Positions 11,735-25,074 of a stretch of DNA of 64,000 nucleotides are shown piece by piece. Positions within the stretch are counted from its first letter, which is position 1; every line of letters begins with the position of its first letter. The notes under the pieces were generated by a model. It was not told where the DNA came from. It worked only from the letters and a program-made list of their open reading frames with translations, and did not search any database. Both the position numbers and the translations under genes were made by a program. The stretch comes from Unio delphinus (taxonomy: Eukaryota > Mollusca > Bivalvia > Unionida > Unionidae): assembly GCA_029339505.1 (NCBI GenBank), contig JAQISU010000094.1, positions 7,670,001 to 7,734,000 of the forward strand, given 5' to 3'.

Positions 11735-11965
11735 ATTTAATATCCTAAATCCATAGTATATAGGTAGAAGTACTTACAATCGTAATCCTTAGTATGTCTG
11801 TAGAAGTATTTGCAATCGTAAAGACTCATTGGGTATGTAGAAGGATTTGCGATCGTAAATAGTATGTATGTAGAAGTACTTGCGATAGTAAACGTTAGTA
11901 TATATGAAGGACATGCAATCGTAAATCCTTAGTGCGTATATAGAATGAGCTGCGATCGTAAATCC
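11735..11965. repeat. About 35-bp minisatellite, second block
   Basis: Degenerate copies of the same GTAGAAGTACTTGC...CGTAAA unit seen at 10970-11155, downstream of the intact NIDO middle exon. Confidence 0.85.
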
Positions 11966-12033
11966 TTATCCACTAAACTATACCGCATTTATGTTCATTT
12001 TGTGTTGTAAATGGATTTGATTACTGATCTTAC

Positions 12034-12351
12034 ATGGTTTGGATTTTGCTGTATCCATGGATAATACAGGATTTTGTGCCATGTGACGACTAGCAGAAAC
12101 GTAGCGGTGAATGATGTCCTACCGGTCATCATTTTCACCAAAGCTTCTGCCGTTCTCACGTTGTGTTCATTAGAAATGGATGCATTTATTGCAGCGTCGT
12201 AGATATGGTAATACAAGACACTAAACGGATTCCCTGGATCCGAATCAGAATGGTATGCAGCCAAAAGTGACAATCCTTGTGCACTCGTCAGTTGCGACGG
12301 GAGAAAATGCGTATACGAGTTGTTGAAAGATACTATTCCGTGATCGCACAC
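12034..12351 (-). CDS. NIDO-domain exon, middle part of the module
   Basis: This 318-bp minus-strand exon encodes 106 residues. The acceptor is CTCTTCTAAG and the donor is GTAAGATC; both boundaries are phase 0. It reads VCDHGIVSFNNSY near the start, SLLAAYHSDSDPGNPFSVLY in the centre and VVTWHKI towards the end. These match the diagnostic NIDO pattern: NGxISF, then IAPFWADxD-like, then VYYxxY, then V(A/V)TWxxV. The upstream exon (12883-13001) ends in phase 0 and the downstream exon (6329-6527) starts in phase 0, so all three splice in frame to a complete domain. A decayed duplicate lies 600 bp downstream. The product should be extracellular; flanking domains are not visible, so the family (nidogen-, mucin- or tectorin-like) is open. 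Confidence 0.82.
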
Positions 12352-12882
12352 CTTAGAAGAGATATAAATGAGAATATCAATAAAGATGCTTTGAAATAAA
12401 TACATTAAACAGTTCAGACATGAAAATGGCCTCGATATTTACCTACAAAATAAACAAATAAAGCGTTTGAGAAAATAAACCCGATTATTATCATGAATAA
12501 CTTATCATCTTCAAAACATTCTTGTCCTCTTTTGTGTTGAATATGTACTAATATCTGACTTTCTTATCTTGAAAGTGGAATTATATTATGCATTTATATA
12601 TTCCGTTGTATCGACTATTTTATAACAGAGTTATATTCTCGGAGAAATATAAATTTTTATTGAAACGCTTTATATAATATAACAAAATGTTCATATCGGC
12701 TATAAACAGAAATATGAAATTTATTTTTTAAAATGTGCATTTTAATTGACTCCTCTATTTGATATTACTTTGTAAAAGCAACATATTTACGGGAATGACA
12801 TGCAAAAAATTTGAAAGTCTGAATCAAAAATAATTTAAGCGAAATCCGTTTCAATTAAAAACAATATATGAATTTTACTTAC

Positions 12883-13001
12883 GTACAACAGGTTGTGGTA
12901 ATTTCCAAAAATTGGTATAGGCGTGATTCTATTAACAGCACAGTAGTCAAGGTCTTTTAATTGTGTATCTCCGTGTTCGGAACCATAGTTAAAGTTAAGG
13001 T
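12883..13001 (-). CDS. NIDO-domain exon, N-terminal part of the module
   Basis: A 119-bp minus-strand exon with acceptor TTTATTTTTAG and consensus donor GTAAGT; phases are 1 in and 0 out. The 39 full codons include NFNYGSEHGDTQLKDLDYC and end PIPIFGNYHNLLY. This fits the first strands of a NIDO domain, where a hydrophobic-F-G-x-Y motif precedes the VxxNGxISF segment supplied by the next exon. The similarity to 659-783 in length, phase and motif suggests the two are repeats of one module. Entry in phase 1 means at least one coding exon lies upstream (above 13001), which I could not identify. Confidence 0.78.
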
Positions 13002-13049
13002 CTAAAAATAAAGATAAATACTAAAGAATGCACGTGTCCAGAACTGATT

Positions 13050-13638
<589 letters not shown>

Positions 13639-13677
13639 GTGTTTGTGTCTGTGTGTTTTCACGTTTCATTTCTACAG

Positions 13678-13764
13678 ATGTTACCTGTTGTGGAGACAAA
13701 CAGTGATCCTGTTGCTAACAATATGCACGTAGTCGTCCAAATAATTTCCTTCATTGTTTTGGCT
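13678..13764 (+). CDS. Weak candidate exon, unrecognised
   Basis: An 87-bp plus-strand stretch between a good acceptor (TTTCATTTCTACAG) and a consensus donor (GTAAGT). Its open frame is 29 codons and ends in a hydrophobic segment (VVVQIISFIVLA) that could be part of a membrane helix. No family recognised and no neighbouring exon found. It runs opposite to the NIDO gene. Splice-site matches of this quality arise by chance in a window of this size. Confidence 0.22.
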
Positions 13765-14060
13765 GTAAGTAAAGATAAAGTACCTGATGGTTATATTTTA
13801 CTGCTTTGTACCATGTTTTTCTTATATTCTTGTACTGTGCTCTCCTTCTCTAAAGTAAACAGAGAGACTTAGGTTGTACGGTATTCCTTCTAGTTTTATA
13901 AGTAAATCTATCTGGTATCACGATAACTTCCTAGTCAAGTAACTAAAATTAACCCAATCTCGGTCGTGTGATTCCCTAAATCACGAGAATTTATTTTCTG
14001 ATTTAGACTTCCTCGTCTGCATTTTAAAACTATGTAACAGATTATTCACTTCCTATTTTG

Positions 14061-14608
<548 letters not shown>

Positions 14609-15479
14609 AAGGTTATTTATTTAATAACATTTTAATACCAATATCCTTAATGATTTTAGATCTGCACTTTAAAGAAGATGTCATTTTTGCATAGTGCGTT
14701 AATCCATTCATACGCTGCATGGTTGAGCTGTACTCTTGATATAGTAAATATCACGTGATATAATTTTCAGGTTATGAATTCATCAAAGGGCATGCTATAT
14801 TAATTCCTGATTGGCCAGTGTGAAAATAATTATATATTTCATACTAGAAAGTATTAATTGTTACGCTCTCTGAATTACGTTTTAGTTTCGTATATGAGAT
14901 GTTTGCTGGAGACTTGGCTGATCTTAGTAGCAGGACCAGTCTTGGAAAATATTTTATTGAGAATGTTCATTCGTTTAATTAAATTATTTAATGTAATCAT
15001 TCATTGGATTTACAAAGTGCTCCAAACTATTCAGATTTTAGAATTATAGCTATTACGGATTTGCTGTGAATACATTTAAAGACATTTTGGGATTATGCAA
15101 TTGTGATTCGCTAATTTCTTTTGGTACTCCAAAACATAAGTGTACATCATTCTGAATACCACTGGAACTCGTTTGGATTACTCATTATTTTTGGACTTTA
15201 TAGAACTATTTAGTACTGTTTTGGATTTTATTCACCATATTGTAAATTATTTTACTTTTTACTTTGTATTTTAAGAAAATCAAATATTTTTTAACTTTGC
15301 AAAACTTGTCGTTTTTGTGGTTTGTTACTTTTTGTAAGACGCTAAAGTCTAAACAATAAATAGAGTGGCTAATTTAGAGATTTGAATTTGATTGAAGCAT
15401 CTCAGAGAGATTACAGCTGTATTTAAAATTTAATATTTTAGTTTTACATATTTTTGGAAACAAATAGTAAAACCAACAA
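14609..15479. other. AT-rich flank, possibly the 5' end of the gypsy relic
   Basis: No clear gene. It precedes the gag relic and could contain a decayed 5' LTR and leader, but no second copy of it exists in the window to test that. Confidence 0.35.
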
Positions 15480-16765
15480 ACTTTCGCCAGTACATATATA
15501 GTAGAGAACTTGTTTCAGGTCCTACATAGGAAGGAATAGATTCCTTTAAAATGATGGGTTGCTTGAACTTGCCAAACATTATGGTCTTTTTAAGTGAATG
15601 AGTCTTTTACGAAGCAAGAGTTAGAAACTATTGTGATTCATTATTTGGTGAAAAGAAGTATTATGGATAAACGTGCTTTCGGTTTCATAAGAAGATTTCT
15701 ATCCGCATTGGAAAGTAAATTAAGAAAATTGCAGTTACAAACTCATATGGAAGCATCAGCTTCAGCAGGAGGTCATGCAAATGCAGAGATGATAGGAAGC
15801 AGGAGAAATCCAAATGTAAATGAAAAAACCAAACGATGTAAGATAATTGCAGACGCAGATCCACAGAGAAATGGAAGAGAGATAAATACAAATGCAAAAC
15901 AATTAAAGTGAAATGCAATTTAAATTAAAGGAATTATAACTAGTAAGAAGAGTTCCAGGTTTTGATGCAACCAAAAATATTAGGTTAAAGAAAGAGAGGT
16001 AGATAAATATTTTCGTTTTGAGAAAATTGCTGAAAATTTAAAATTACCCAGAGTGCATTAGACTTTGTTATTAGTAGCTGTACTTATTGGCAACGCTTGT
16101 GATGCCTACACTGCACTCTCGGTAGAACAAAGTAATAATTATGATATGATCAATGAATTATCGTGAAGGGTTACGAGTAACTCATGTTCTGTTTACATGA
16201 GAAAAATAGCAAATGTTTATTTGACGGTGTACAGCTAAGAAGCTTGAAAAAGATTATGATAATCTCAGATAACTCATATTGACTGAAAAGTTCATGAACT
16301 ACTCCCATAGTAACTTTAAGACCGACCTTGATGAGAAAAAAGTTGAAACTCAGTTTTATTTGTTAATAAATCTTCCTCTCCCTGGATTACTTCCAAATCG
16401 CAAACTGCTACAACTATTTGGAATCAAACTTCTGATAACACTGATCTGAAACCCTTATCTTTTTCTAAGTGCACGTATTTTATGAAGAAATAACACGTTA
16501 TTTTTTATCGATACAAGTTGATATTTAGGCAACATGATATAGATAAAGCTGTTGTCACGGAATTGTATACGACTATGTTCAATATGTATATGTGGTCAAA
16601 AATCTAGTCTCTATTTCGTTACTGCGTACAGCCTTACCGAGAGTAGTTTATTATTTTTGGGGTATTTTTAGTTATTTCGACATAATGAGCGAACACTCAG
16701 CTCATGCTGCACGTGCGAAATTGCCTGCAGTTTAAAGTACCTAGCTGCGCATATGTCACAGCTAG

Positions 16766-16777
16766 GGGTATATAAGG
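16766..16777 (+). promoter_or_regulatory. TATA box of the solo LTR
   Basis: GGGTATATAAGG lies about 215 bp into the LTR, a normal place for the U3/R promoter. Transcription would start near 16800. Confidence 0.6.
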
Positions 16778-17319
16778 ACGAAATTATAAGACAGAAATCA
16801 CATCACGATCCAGTCTTGTCGGAAAAAGCTTCCATCCTTAAAGGAGCAATCTATCAGCTAAAAGAGCTGAGTGGGGGCCGTTGGTGCCCGGGTGCGGTGC
16901 CATGTTGTGGTGTCCGTGGGCTGACCGTGGGGGCCAGTGGTGCCAGTGTGTGGTGCATGTTGGGGTGACCATGGACGACCATGGGGGCTTGTCTATGCTG
17001 TCCGTGGTGTGCTGAAGTGTTGCGCTGTGTTTTGGTGACGATGTTTCGGAAGAGTGTACTGGTGTCCTCAAATCGAGGGACCAAGGCTTCGCGACCATCG
17101 TCTCTGTATTGAATGTAAAGGGCTCCCGAGGGATCTTTCAAACAGACGTGGGAGTGGACCATGCGTGGCGACTCCACCACCATTGACTAGAGCGGTATAC
17201 ATCTTCGACGTCAAAAGGACACCATGATAGTTGTAGTATACGTGTTCCATATTTTTTTATTACCATCTAAGCAAGTAATTCACATCCATGTATCAGTTTC
17301 GTTATCTAAACGACTCATA

Positions 17320-18900
17320 ATTTCCCTTTTCTTTGCAGCCTCGTTATATGAACGACACCTGCATAATTTTATTATTTATTTAATATCTTCTTTGCAGTCT
17401 CGTTATATGAACGACACCTGCATTATTTTATTATTTATTTAATATCTTCTTTGCAGTCTCGTTATATGAACGACACCTGCATAATTTCATTCTACATAAA
17501 TCTCGTCCCATGAACGAGAGCTTCAGAATTTACGTTTCACCATTGCATATATCTCGTCATATGGACGACATATTATTTAAACACTTCTTTGCAGTCTCGT
17601 TATATGAACGACACCTGCATAATTGTATTATTTATTTAATAACTTCTTTGCAGTCTCGTTATATGAACGACACCTGCATAATTTTATTATTTATTTAATA
17701 TCTTCTTTGCAGTCTCGTTATATGAATGACACCTGCATAATTTCATTCTACACAAATCTCGTTCCATGAACGAGAGCTTCAGAATTTAGGTTTCACCATT
17801 GCATATATCTCGTCATATGGACGACATATTATTTAAACACTTCTTTGCAGTCTCGTTATATGAACGACACCTGCATAATTTTATTATTTATTTAATATCT
17901 TCTTTGCAGTCTCGTTATATGAACGACACCTGCATAATTTCATTCTACACAAATCTCGTTCCATGAACGAGAGCTTCAGAATTTAGGTTTCACCATTGCA
18001 TATATCTCGTCATATGGACGACATATTATTTAAACACTTCTTTGCAGTCTCGTTATATGAACGACACCTGCATAATTGTATTATTTATTTAATAACTTCT
18101 TTGCAGTCTCGTTATATGAACGACACCTGCATAATTGTATTATTTATTTAATAACTTCTTTGCAGTCTCGTTATATGAACGACACCTGCATAATTTCATT
18201 CTAAACAAATCTCGTTCCATGAACGAGAGCTTCAGAATTTAGGTTTCACCATTGCATATATCTCGTCATATGGACGACATATTATTTAAACACTTCTTTG
18301 CAGTCTCGTTATATGAACGACACCTGCATAATTTTATTATTTATTTAGTAACTTTTTTGCAGTCGCGTTATATGAACGACACCTGCATAATTTTATTATT
18401 TATTTAATATCTTCTTTGCAGTCTCGTTATATGAACGACACCTGCATAATTTCATTCTACACAAATCTCGTTCCATGAACGAGAGCTTCAGAATTTAGGT
18501 TTCACCATTGCATATATCTCGTCATATGGACGACGTAATATTTATTTAAATATCTTCTTTGCAGTCGCGTTATATGAACGACACCTGCATAATTTCATTC
18601 TACACAAATCTCGTCCCATGAACGAGAACTTCAGAACTTAGGGTTCACAATTGCATATATCTCGTCATATGGACGACGTATTATTTATTTAATATCTTCT
18701 TTGCAGTCTCGTTATATGAACGACACCTGCATAAGTTCATTCTACACAAATCTCGTTCCATGAACGAGAACTTCAGAATTTAGGGTTCACAATTGCATAT
18801 GTCTCGTTATATGGACGACGTATTAATTCTGTAATATCTTCATTCTAGTCTCGTGATATTGACGACGCATTCTTTTCATATTTGCATCTATCTCGTTATA
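17320..18900. repeat. Dyad-motif tandem array inside the solo LTR
   Basis: About 30 copies of a 17-bp motif with outer arms TCGT...ACGA. Three classes alternate: CTCGTTATATGAACGAC, CTCGTTCCATGAACGAG and CTCGTCATATGGACGAC. The second is a perfect 7-bp inverted repeat around CAT. Spacers are constant within a class (TTTGCAGT before class 1; ACCTGCATAAT after it; AGCTTCAGAATTTAGG after class 2), giving nested units of about 60 and 105 bp. The regularity of dyads with drifting flanks at the 3' end (18500-18900) suggests protein-binding or RNA-hairpin elements rather than simple slippage. Confidence 0.9.
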
Positions 18901-19496
18901 CGAGCCTTTTATATATATATATTCATATTTGTAAATTCATTCATATACTTCTTTTTTGTCATTACGTTACTGAAATTCATAGTTCCATGTTAGGAACATT
19001 TATATAAATAGATTTTTCTTATATTTTGTAAAATATTGGTGTCAGAGTTGATTTTTTAAAATTGCGTTTATAAAATAAACATCTTATTAACGCAGTTGTG
19101 TTCCGTGTCTTCACTAATCCAGTCCCGACTCTGTCTATCTTGTGACAGCTGTTACTAATGCTCTATTTTAAGGCTCAGTATAATAGTCATACATTGGAAT
19201 AAATAAATGTGTTGGGTCGAGCAAAGTCTGACTGTATTATGGAGAATAAAGAACCATTCATGTTGAAATGTTCTTTATCACTCGTTGGTGATTTTGCCAG
19301 AATATTCTTGTCAAGCCATTAAGAGACATATAAGCTTTTCAGAGTTTGTATTGTCAAGTAATTTACTTTTTGTGAGATGTCTACTTCTAGTTTTCTTCCT
19401 CATGCATTAGAGTGTGGATATGCTATTGGTCTTCTCCATTGTGTTAAGTTGCCTCATGTTTAGTCCCTGGAACCATTATTAAAGTAGTAATGACTT

Positions 19497-19687
19497 CAGA
19501 GGCGTAGCGATGATATTTTGCGCCCGGGGACAAACTATAAAATTGGCGCCCCAGCGATCTTGTGACAGATTTATTACCCTTGTTTTCTTATTATAATGTA
19601 ACGTTGCAAGCCTCATTTTGGCGCCCCTGTACCTTGGCGCCCGGGGACATATGTACCCCCGCCCCCCCCCCCCTCGCTCCGCCTCTG
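19497..19687. mobile_element. hAT-type MITE, 191 bp
   Basis: Inverted ends CAGAGGCGTAGCGA and TCGCTCCGCCTCTG flank a GC-rich body (GCGCCCGGGGACA twice in opposite halves). An exact 8-bp duplication, AATGACTT, lies on both sides (19489-19496 and 19688-19695). The 8-bp target site and CAG ends are characteristic of hAT elements. It interrupts the protease-like relic of the host gypsy element. Confidence 0.92.
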
Positions 19688-20247
19688 AATGACTTCCTTA
19701 CCTCTTCTTGGTGTTCATTTGTTACTTGACAATGACCTAGCTGGAGATAAGTTTGTGGTTAATCCAAATGTAACTGACAAGCCTTTTTTGGGATAAAAGT
19801 GTCGATTCTACTGTAATTTATATGTTTATAACCAACTTGTACAAATACTAAAGCTATGGCAAAGAATGAGGTTGATTTGATGTTATTTCTTTAGCTGACA
19901 CATGTATGGTTCAATGTTATAATGAGGTCACATTTGCTTCTAGTTTGGATTAACCAAGGGTATTGGTCATAAAGATTTTGTTTTATTACCCATTCTCTTA
20001 ATATTAATCAGAGTAATAAAAGATAATCACTAGTTTGTCTCACAGGAATAAGATCATGAGATCTGTTTGTACAAAACGAATATTAGGAAAACAAAAACAA
20101 CACAAGTAGAAACTTTTTTTTGTGTGAAAAAGTTTGTCCTTGTAAGAAAATGGAGACCCTCTGAGGCACCGAAGAGAGATGAGTGATCAATAAACTATCG
20201 TTTTGTTGTTCCTTGGTGATATCGAGTCTAACACATGAAACTCCTTG

Positions 20248-20272
20248 TTTTTTTTTTTTTTTTTTTTTTTTT
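20248..20272. repeat. Poly(T) run
   Basis: An uninterrupted T tract of about 25 bases lies within the gypsy relic, possibly the trace of a small retroposed insertion. Confidence 0.8.
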
Positions 20273-21060
20273 TCATTCAATAAGACTTGCAACAAGATCT
20301 TCAATCGTTTTTATTGGCCGAAAATTAAAAGTTATGTTTTTAGATAATGTAAATCATGTCTCACTTGTCAATTGGTAGGGAAGATCAATCAAAGTAATCT
20401 TAAGGCTCATTTGTAACCTATTCCAGCATTTAACGAAAAATTTAGTAGAATAATGGTGTATCGTGTCAGTCCATTTCCTAAGACCAAGTCAGACAAACAA
20501 TAATTGCTAACGATAATAGGGTGTCTACAAGATATACATAGAAAATATTGTTGAGGAATATAAACATTTAAATCATAGTAAACGTTTAGGTAAAGCTTTA
20601 TTCAAATGCTTTTTTGGCCTTTCCATGTCTATCCAATCTGATCAAGGGTCAGTTTTGTGTTTGGAATTTTCCTGCAAGCTATACATGAATTAGTAATCAA
20701 ACGGTTCAAATTTGTCTGCCAATCGCCCTGAGGGTTAATGGGGCTATGGAAAATTTCCATCAAACTTTCAAGAATATGATTCGGTCGAATCGCTTTCATA
20801 CAGGAAATGATCGGGATGAGCATATTCAGTTGTTGCTGTTTACTGTTAGCTAATCAGTTCAAGGGTATCTAGGTTTTAGTCCTTTCAAATACGTTTTTGG
20901 GCATAGTGTTCGCAGACCACTGAAGTTATCAAAAGAGAAACTTCTTTCAGTCGAAGAATCAGAAATGAATAGTCTTGACAATGTCTCTATTTTATAATAT
21001 TTGAAATAGCAAGAGCTGATCTTCAGTCTGCTCAGTAAAACGTGACACATAAAACATGTC

Positions 21061-23599
21061 ATGCATGTTGATAAACATGCGTTAAACTGATATATTACAG
21101 GTTTATCAATTGCACATTTTGTAGACGTTTTGCCAATGTACTGACGTAGTCTTTCTTTTCATGGCTAATTCGCTTAAAAGTCAGAAACACTGACAACATA
21201 CACCGCCACTAGTTCCATTTAAACAAGCATTCATTGTACTATACATTCTGTATAAATCAGCTCTATCTTTAGAGATAAGCATCTCTGATCAATTTATTAA
21301 AAGGAAAATACTAAGGAAAACAATATCCATATAAGCTGCAAATCAGTTTTCTCTAGCAATTAGCGATTATAATGTATGTATGTAGGTAGGTAGGCAGGCA
21401 GGCAGGCAGGTTGCAAGGGTTGTTGTCGCCGGGGTGGATGTGGGAGATAGCATCCACTTCCCTCGAAAAAACCTCAAATGGCTTGCATTTGAAAGAGTCT
21501 GACAGCCAAACAAAGCTCCAGGCCTTCATGAATGGCTTAACTAAACCCAGCGTAACAACCTTAAACTTCCAAAATCAAAGACCCGCCTTCTCACCATGAA
21601 AAATTCACATGAAATTCTTTTTAATGAACAGGTGTACTGGCTAACTGCCAAGTGTTTTCTGTGTCTTTATACTGGGCGCTTTTCCGTCATAAAAACGGTA
21701 TATGTTTTCAAGTGTTCTGCTTCCAAACAGCGATATCTTTACAATACAGATACAACAGAAATATTTTGATTTTTACGCGGCAGCATTACGAAGGATGTCG
21801 TATAACAAATGCAATCAGAAATGAGTTTAATGTCAGTACACTCTTTAGTCCTTAAAGCAAAGCAAAAGGACAACTTCCATGCTTCTAACTGGAATTGTGC
21901 ATTTCAAGTAAAGCATCCATTGATATGTAATGGTTGCAGTGTCTTAGGTATACATGAATTAAATTGAATATTCCACTTCCACTCAAGCATTTCGTATTCT
22001 ATTTATGTTTGAGTGGATGAAGGTAGAAATATGTCTGTCTGTGTGTATTTCCCTGTGCATGTCAAAATCAAATGCTTCGATCTAACCATCTAACCAGTAA
22101 TGTGTAATTTGGATGGAAGAGGTTGGGTGGTTGAATGGGGATAAAGGATATTTAAAATACAATTTAATTTCTTTGTTATGCTTAACTAAATTTTGAGTCT
22201 GTAATGTCCATATCTTTGCTATGAATCAAGTTATATAGTCAAGATGAAAGTTTACACACACAAAATTATTTTAAATCAATTACGTCAATAATCCGCCAGC
22301 AAAGAATATAATTCAGAGTCTACGGCAATGCTCCGATTGCCAAAGATAATGCACCAGTATTGCAACATAAATATGTATGTTTGCGCATCCTTTTTCATGT
22401 ATACTCATTGAAAGAACAAGAAGGAAGAAACAAGCTACAAAATATTTTAGTCTGTTCAACTCTATATTCAACTATCCATGTGCATTATGACACGTATTAT
22501 ATATAGTTATGCTAATAAATGAATAGGAAGTGAACACGAGCACATCTATTAAATTACGATATAATTATACTTACATATACAGTATCCTGTTAATAATATG
22601 CATCACAATTAGATAAATTGCCATATAAATATCAACAGATTTTCTTTTCTTTAAATAGGCATTAGAAATGGCTGTTATGAGAGTAACCCCGTTTTTACTG
22701 TTGTGTTCCGTTTTGCAGCAGTTTCTGATATGATATGTTGTGATTGCAACAACTTTAGATAAGTCCTGTTTTTAACTCAGGGTTTCTTATTTTTAAAAAT
22801 GTTCATTAAGCAGAATGGATCTAAAAGGTACCAGAGTCGAACAACAGACGGAACAAGTTATGAAAATTGTAATATTGCAGATGAATCTACGGGATCGTGA
22901 ATACAAAGATTCAAAGAAACAAAAAATGATCAGAAACTTTAAAGTATTTTAGTAGTATGTGTATAGCTGTTGTGTATATTTTGTACTAATCTAGGTCAAA
23001 GTCTTCTACTAACACCCGCAACCCCCGGCTGTGTTATCACAGCACGCGCACTTGCCAACTCACAATAACGGAAAAAAATATATTTCTTGACAATTGAGAA
23101 AACAGTGAAACTTGAGCTGGTTGTACGCCGAAAATGAAATTCAATCTTTACGATGTCAGGTCGATGGGGGCAATTACAAGTACGGGGCACGAATAATTCT
23201 TGGAGATTTCTTTTTGTTCGAACAACCGCTGGGCATTCTATTCTGTAGTTTGGTACACATTCAAACAGCCTTTGAAACTACAGGCTTTGCTTGACCGTCA
23301 AAATACCATTTTAACAGCCTACAGTAGGCAGCGTGCCTATTATCTCAAAGATACCGATTAAAATTAGTCTACAATCAAATAACGCGGTATATATGAAAGG
23401 CGAAATGTTCGCAGATTAATGCGTATAATAATTTTAAAGGATGTATGAGAGTATATAATGCTGGCCTGTTATTACCAACAAATGGAGTGTTTGTAACGTC
23501 ACAGCAACAATTAATTCGCCATTTCACTTTCATCAGTCATGCAGATTTGTCCCAATATATGGTACAAACAGTTGCCTTGCTTGGTACTTGGAATTAAGA
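21061..23599. other. Long non-coding stretch
   Basis: Contains a GTAG/GCAG run at 21370-21410 and short frames (for example 21411-21599 and 23112-23294) with no recognisable domain, splice context or repetition. I see no supportable gene. Confidence 0.45.
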
Positions 23600-23785
23600 A
23601 GTTAGAGTTAGGACTGGTCGGCATGGGTTTCAGGATAAATGGGGCTGGCTGAAACACCATGCTAAATGTCTACGGCATGATGCCCCAGTGCAAGACATCA
23701 ATATAAACTGCCTCACTGCAGATATCGTGGCGATATGACTGCAAAAAGCTACGTTAAAAGTAAAATAAACACACACATACACATT
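23600..23785 (+). mobile_element. SINE, 3' part
   Basis: GGACTGGTCGGCATGGGTTT through GCGATATGACTGCAAAAAGC matches the body and 3' part of the SINE at 5728-6060. The tRNA-like head is missing. Confidence 0.75.
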
Positions 23786-24796
23786 CCTTTTTCGTTGAAA
23801 ACACCATAACAAACGTTTGATAAAATTAATTTCCGATATAGAAGCTACTTGAATTATATTTATTTTTGGAATTTAGCAATTATGAAATCAATCAAATCAA
23901 AATATTAAAGCAATATTAAGTCAGAAATTAAAATATCATATATAACGTAAAGACGATGAGCTGTACACCTTAAATGTTAAATTACTAATATTGCGGAGGA
24001 CAAATCATTTTATTCTTTATAAAAAAAATAACAATCGTCAGAAAAGTTATCTTTAAGCATGTCAAGACGTAATTTAACTTATTCAACGAAGCCATAATAG
24101 CAAGACGAATATATCAAAAGTACTAATACACCAGATCGGAATAAAATTTAGAAAATGGAAATATCTTAATTAGCTAAGAAAAGATCTATCTATCTATCTA
24201 GTTAATATTTTACGAATTGAGACAGCCAGAACATAAATGACTTTCCGTATAAAATAATTCACGTCATGTTCAATATTCGCATCAGCAGACGTACTGATTG
24301 CCACGATTTTTCAAACATCTTTTATTCTACCTCCATTTCCGTCATATAAGAATACTTTTTTTCAGCTTGAGAGCACATCAATGTGAAATTAACAATGTAT
24401 ATATAAAAGATATCCTTGAACTATTGACTATCCAAAAAAAGGTTCATTGTTAGGCCACAATATTATCAAACGTGTTGCACAAAAGATGCAATAGGAAACA
24501 GCCTTTGAAAGTATTCAAGCCAATTGATGTTTTGCTTAGATACATATCATTTATTTTAAAACAGTACAGAGACGAGATTCATACTGTGGAACAAATGATT
24601 CATTGAGTATTTTTATATCATTGTCTATACTGCATAATTCAGGAATAAATGTAAGGACAAAGATATATTTACAGCAACCCCAATTTATATAGATACAAAA
24701 TATTTGGTGTAATCGATCGTGTGTAATATAATAAGGCAACTAGTATGGATTGCAGGTGTCTACCATAACATTAAACTTTGTTGTAAAACACATGCT
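23786..24796. other. Non-coding stretch
   Basis: AT-rich with a short ATCT run at 24185-24200. No feature seen. Confidence 0.45.
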
Positions 24797-25041
24797 GTCC
24801 TTGTTGTTTTAGGGTTTAACACCATTTTTCAGCACACGATAGGCTATACATGGCGGCCAGTATTATTGGTGGAGGAAGAACCCGGGGAAAACCCCCGGAA
24901 AGAACCACTGACCCACGAGAAGCTAGTGGCAAGCTTTCTTACATAACTGCATTAGCCGAATCTTAGACTCAAACCCACGCAGACAGAGGTGAGACAGCAG
25001 TGATCCGTAACGGAAAGCGCTTTAGACCACTCGGGGCCCCT
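24797..25041 (-). mobile_element. tRNA-derived SINE, second family
   Basis: Read leftward it begins GGGGCCCCGAGTGGTCTAAA (A-box-like, as in Leu or Ser tRNAs). A B box follows (GGGTTTGAGTCTAAG), then a body with AACCCGGGGAAAACCCCCGG (plus-strand reading) and a tail near GGTTTAACACC. Its head differs from the SINE family at 5728-6060, so it is a separate lineage. Confidence 0.6.
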
Positions 25042-25074
25042 GTCGTCATGTTATAGCTATACTACCTGGATAAG

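Larger units (their letters stand above)
16553..19147 (+). mobile_element. Solo LTR, 2,595 bp, nested in the gypsy gag relic
   Basis: Starts TGTCACGG and ends CTTGTGACA, so the first and last six bases are inverted copies (TGTCAC / GTGACA). GCTGT occurs immediately before (16548-16552) and after (19148-19152), a perfect 5-bp target duplication. A TATA box (GGGTATATAAGG, about 16768) and a poly(A) signal (AAAATAAACA, about 19070) give plus orientation, which would make the R region over 2 kb, far beyond the usual length. It contains a GC-rich patch (16860-17120) and a dyad-rich tandem array (17320-18900). No internal region or second LTR is present. LTR-LTR recombination is the usual origin. 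Confidence 0.9.
15480..21060 (+). mobile_element. Decayed Ty3/gypsy element (gag, protease and integrase relics), with nested insertions
   Basis: Many stops and frameshifts, but recognisable pieces lie in gypsy order on the plus strand. At about 15500-16480 are gag-like phrases: a leader resembling ELVSGPT, then KYFRFEKIAENLKLP, then ALSVEQS. At about 19695-19790 is a protease-type phrase resembling GVHLLLxNDLAGDK. At about 20340-20480 is an integrase zinc-region relic (SCLTCQLVGKINQSNLK) with FSRIMV. At about 20610-20800 is an integrase catalytic relic (SIQSDQGS) followed by a decayed alignment to the tail that recruits the third acidic residue. RT and RNase H are not recognisable and may be deleted. 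The gag is split by a solo LTR (16553-19147) and the protease region by a MITE (19497-19687). No functional product is possible. Confidence 0.7.

Noticed and set aside
17224..17698. Plus-strand frames of 60-70 codons inside the dyad array
   Set aside because: They translate the tandem units of the LTR and repeat with them; no sign of coding selection.
17320..18900. Possible CRISPR-like array
   Set aside because: Spacers are themselves repeated and the array sits inside an LTR with a target duplication in an animal genome. There are no cas genes.
21411..21855. Two 60-codon plus frames as exons
   Set aside because: No consistent splice sites or recognisable domain, and codon pattern not distinct from the flanks.
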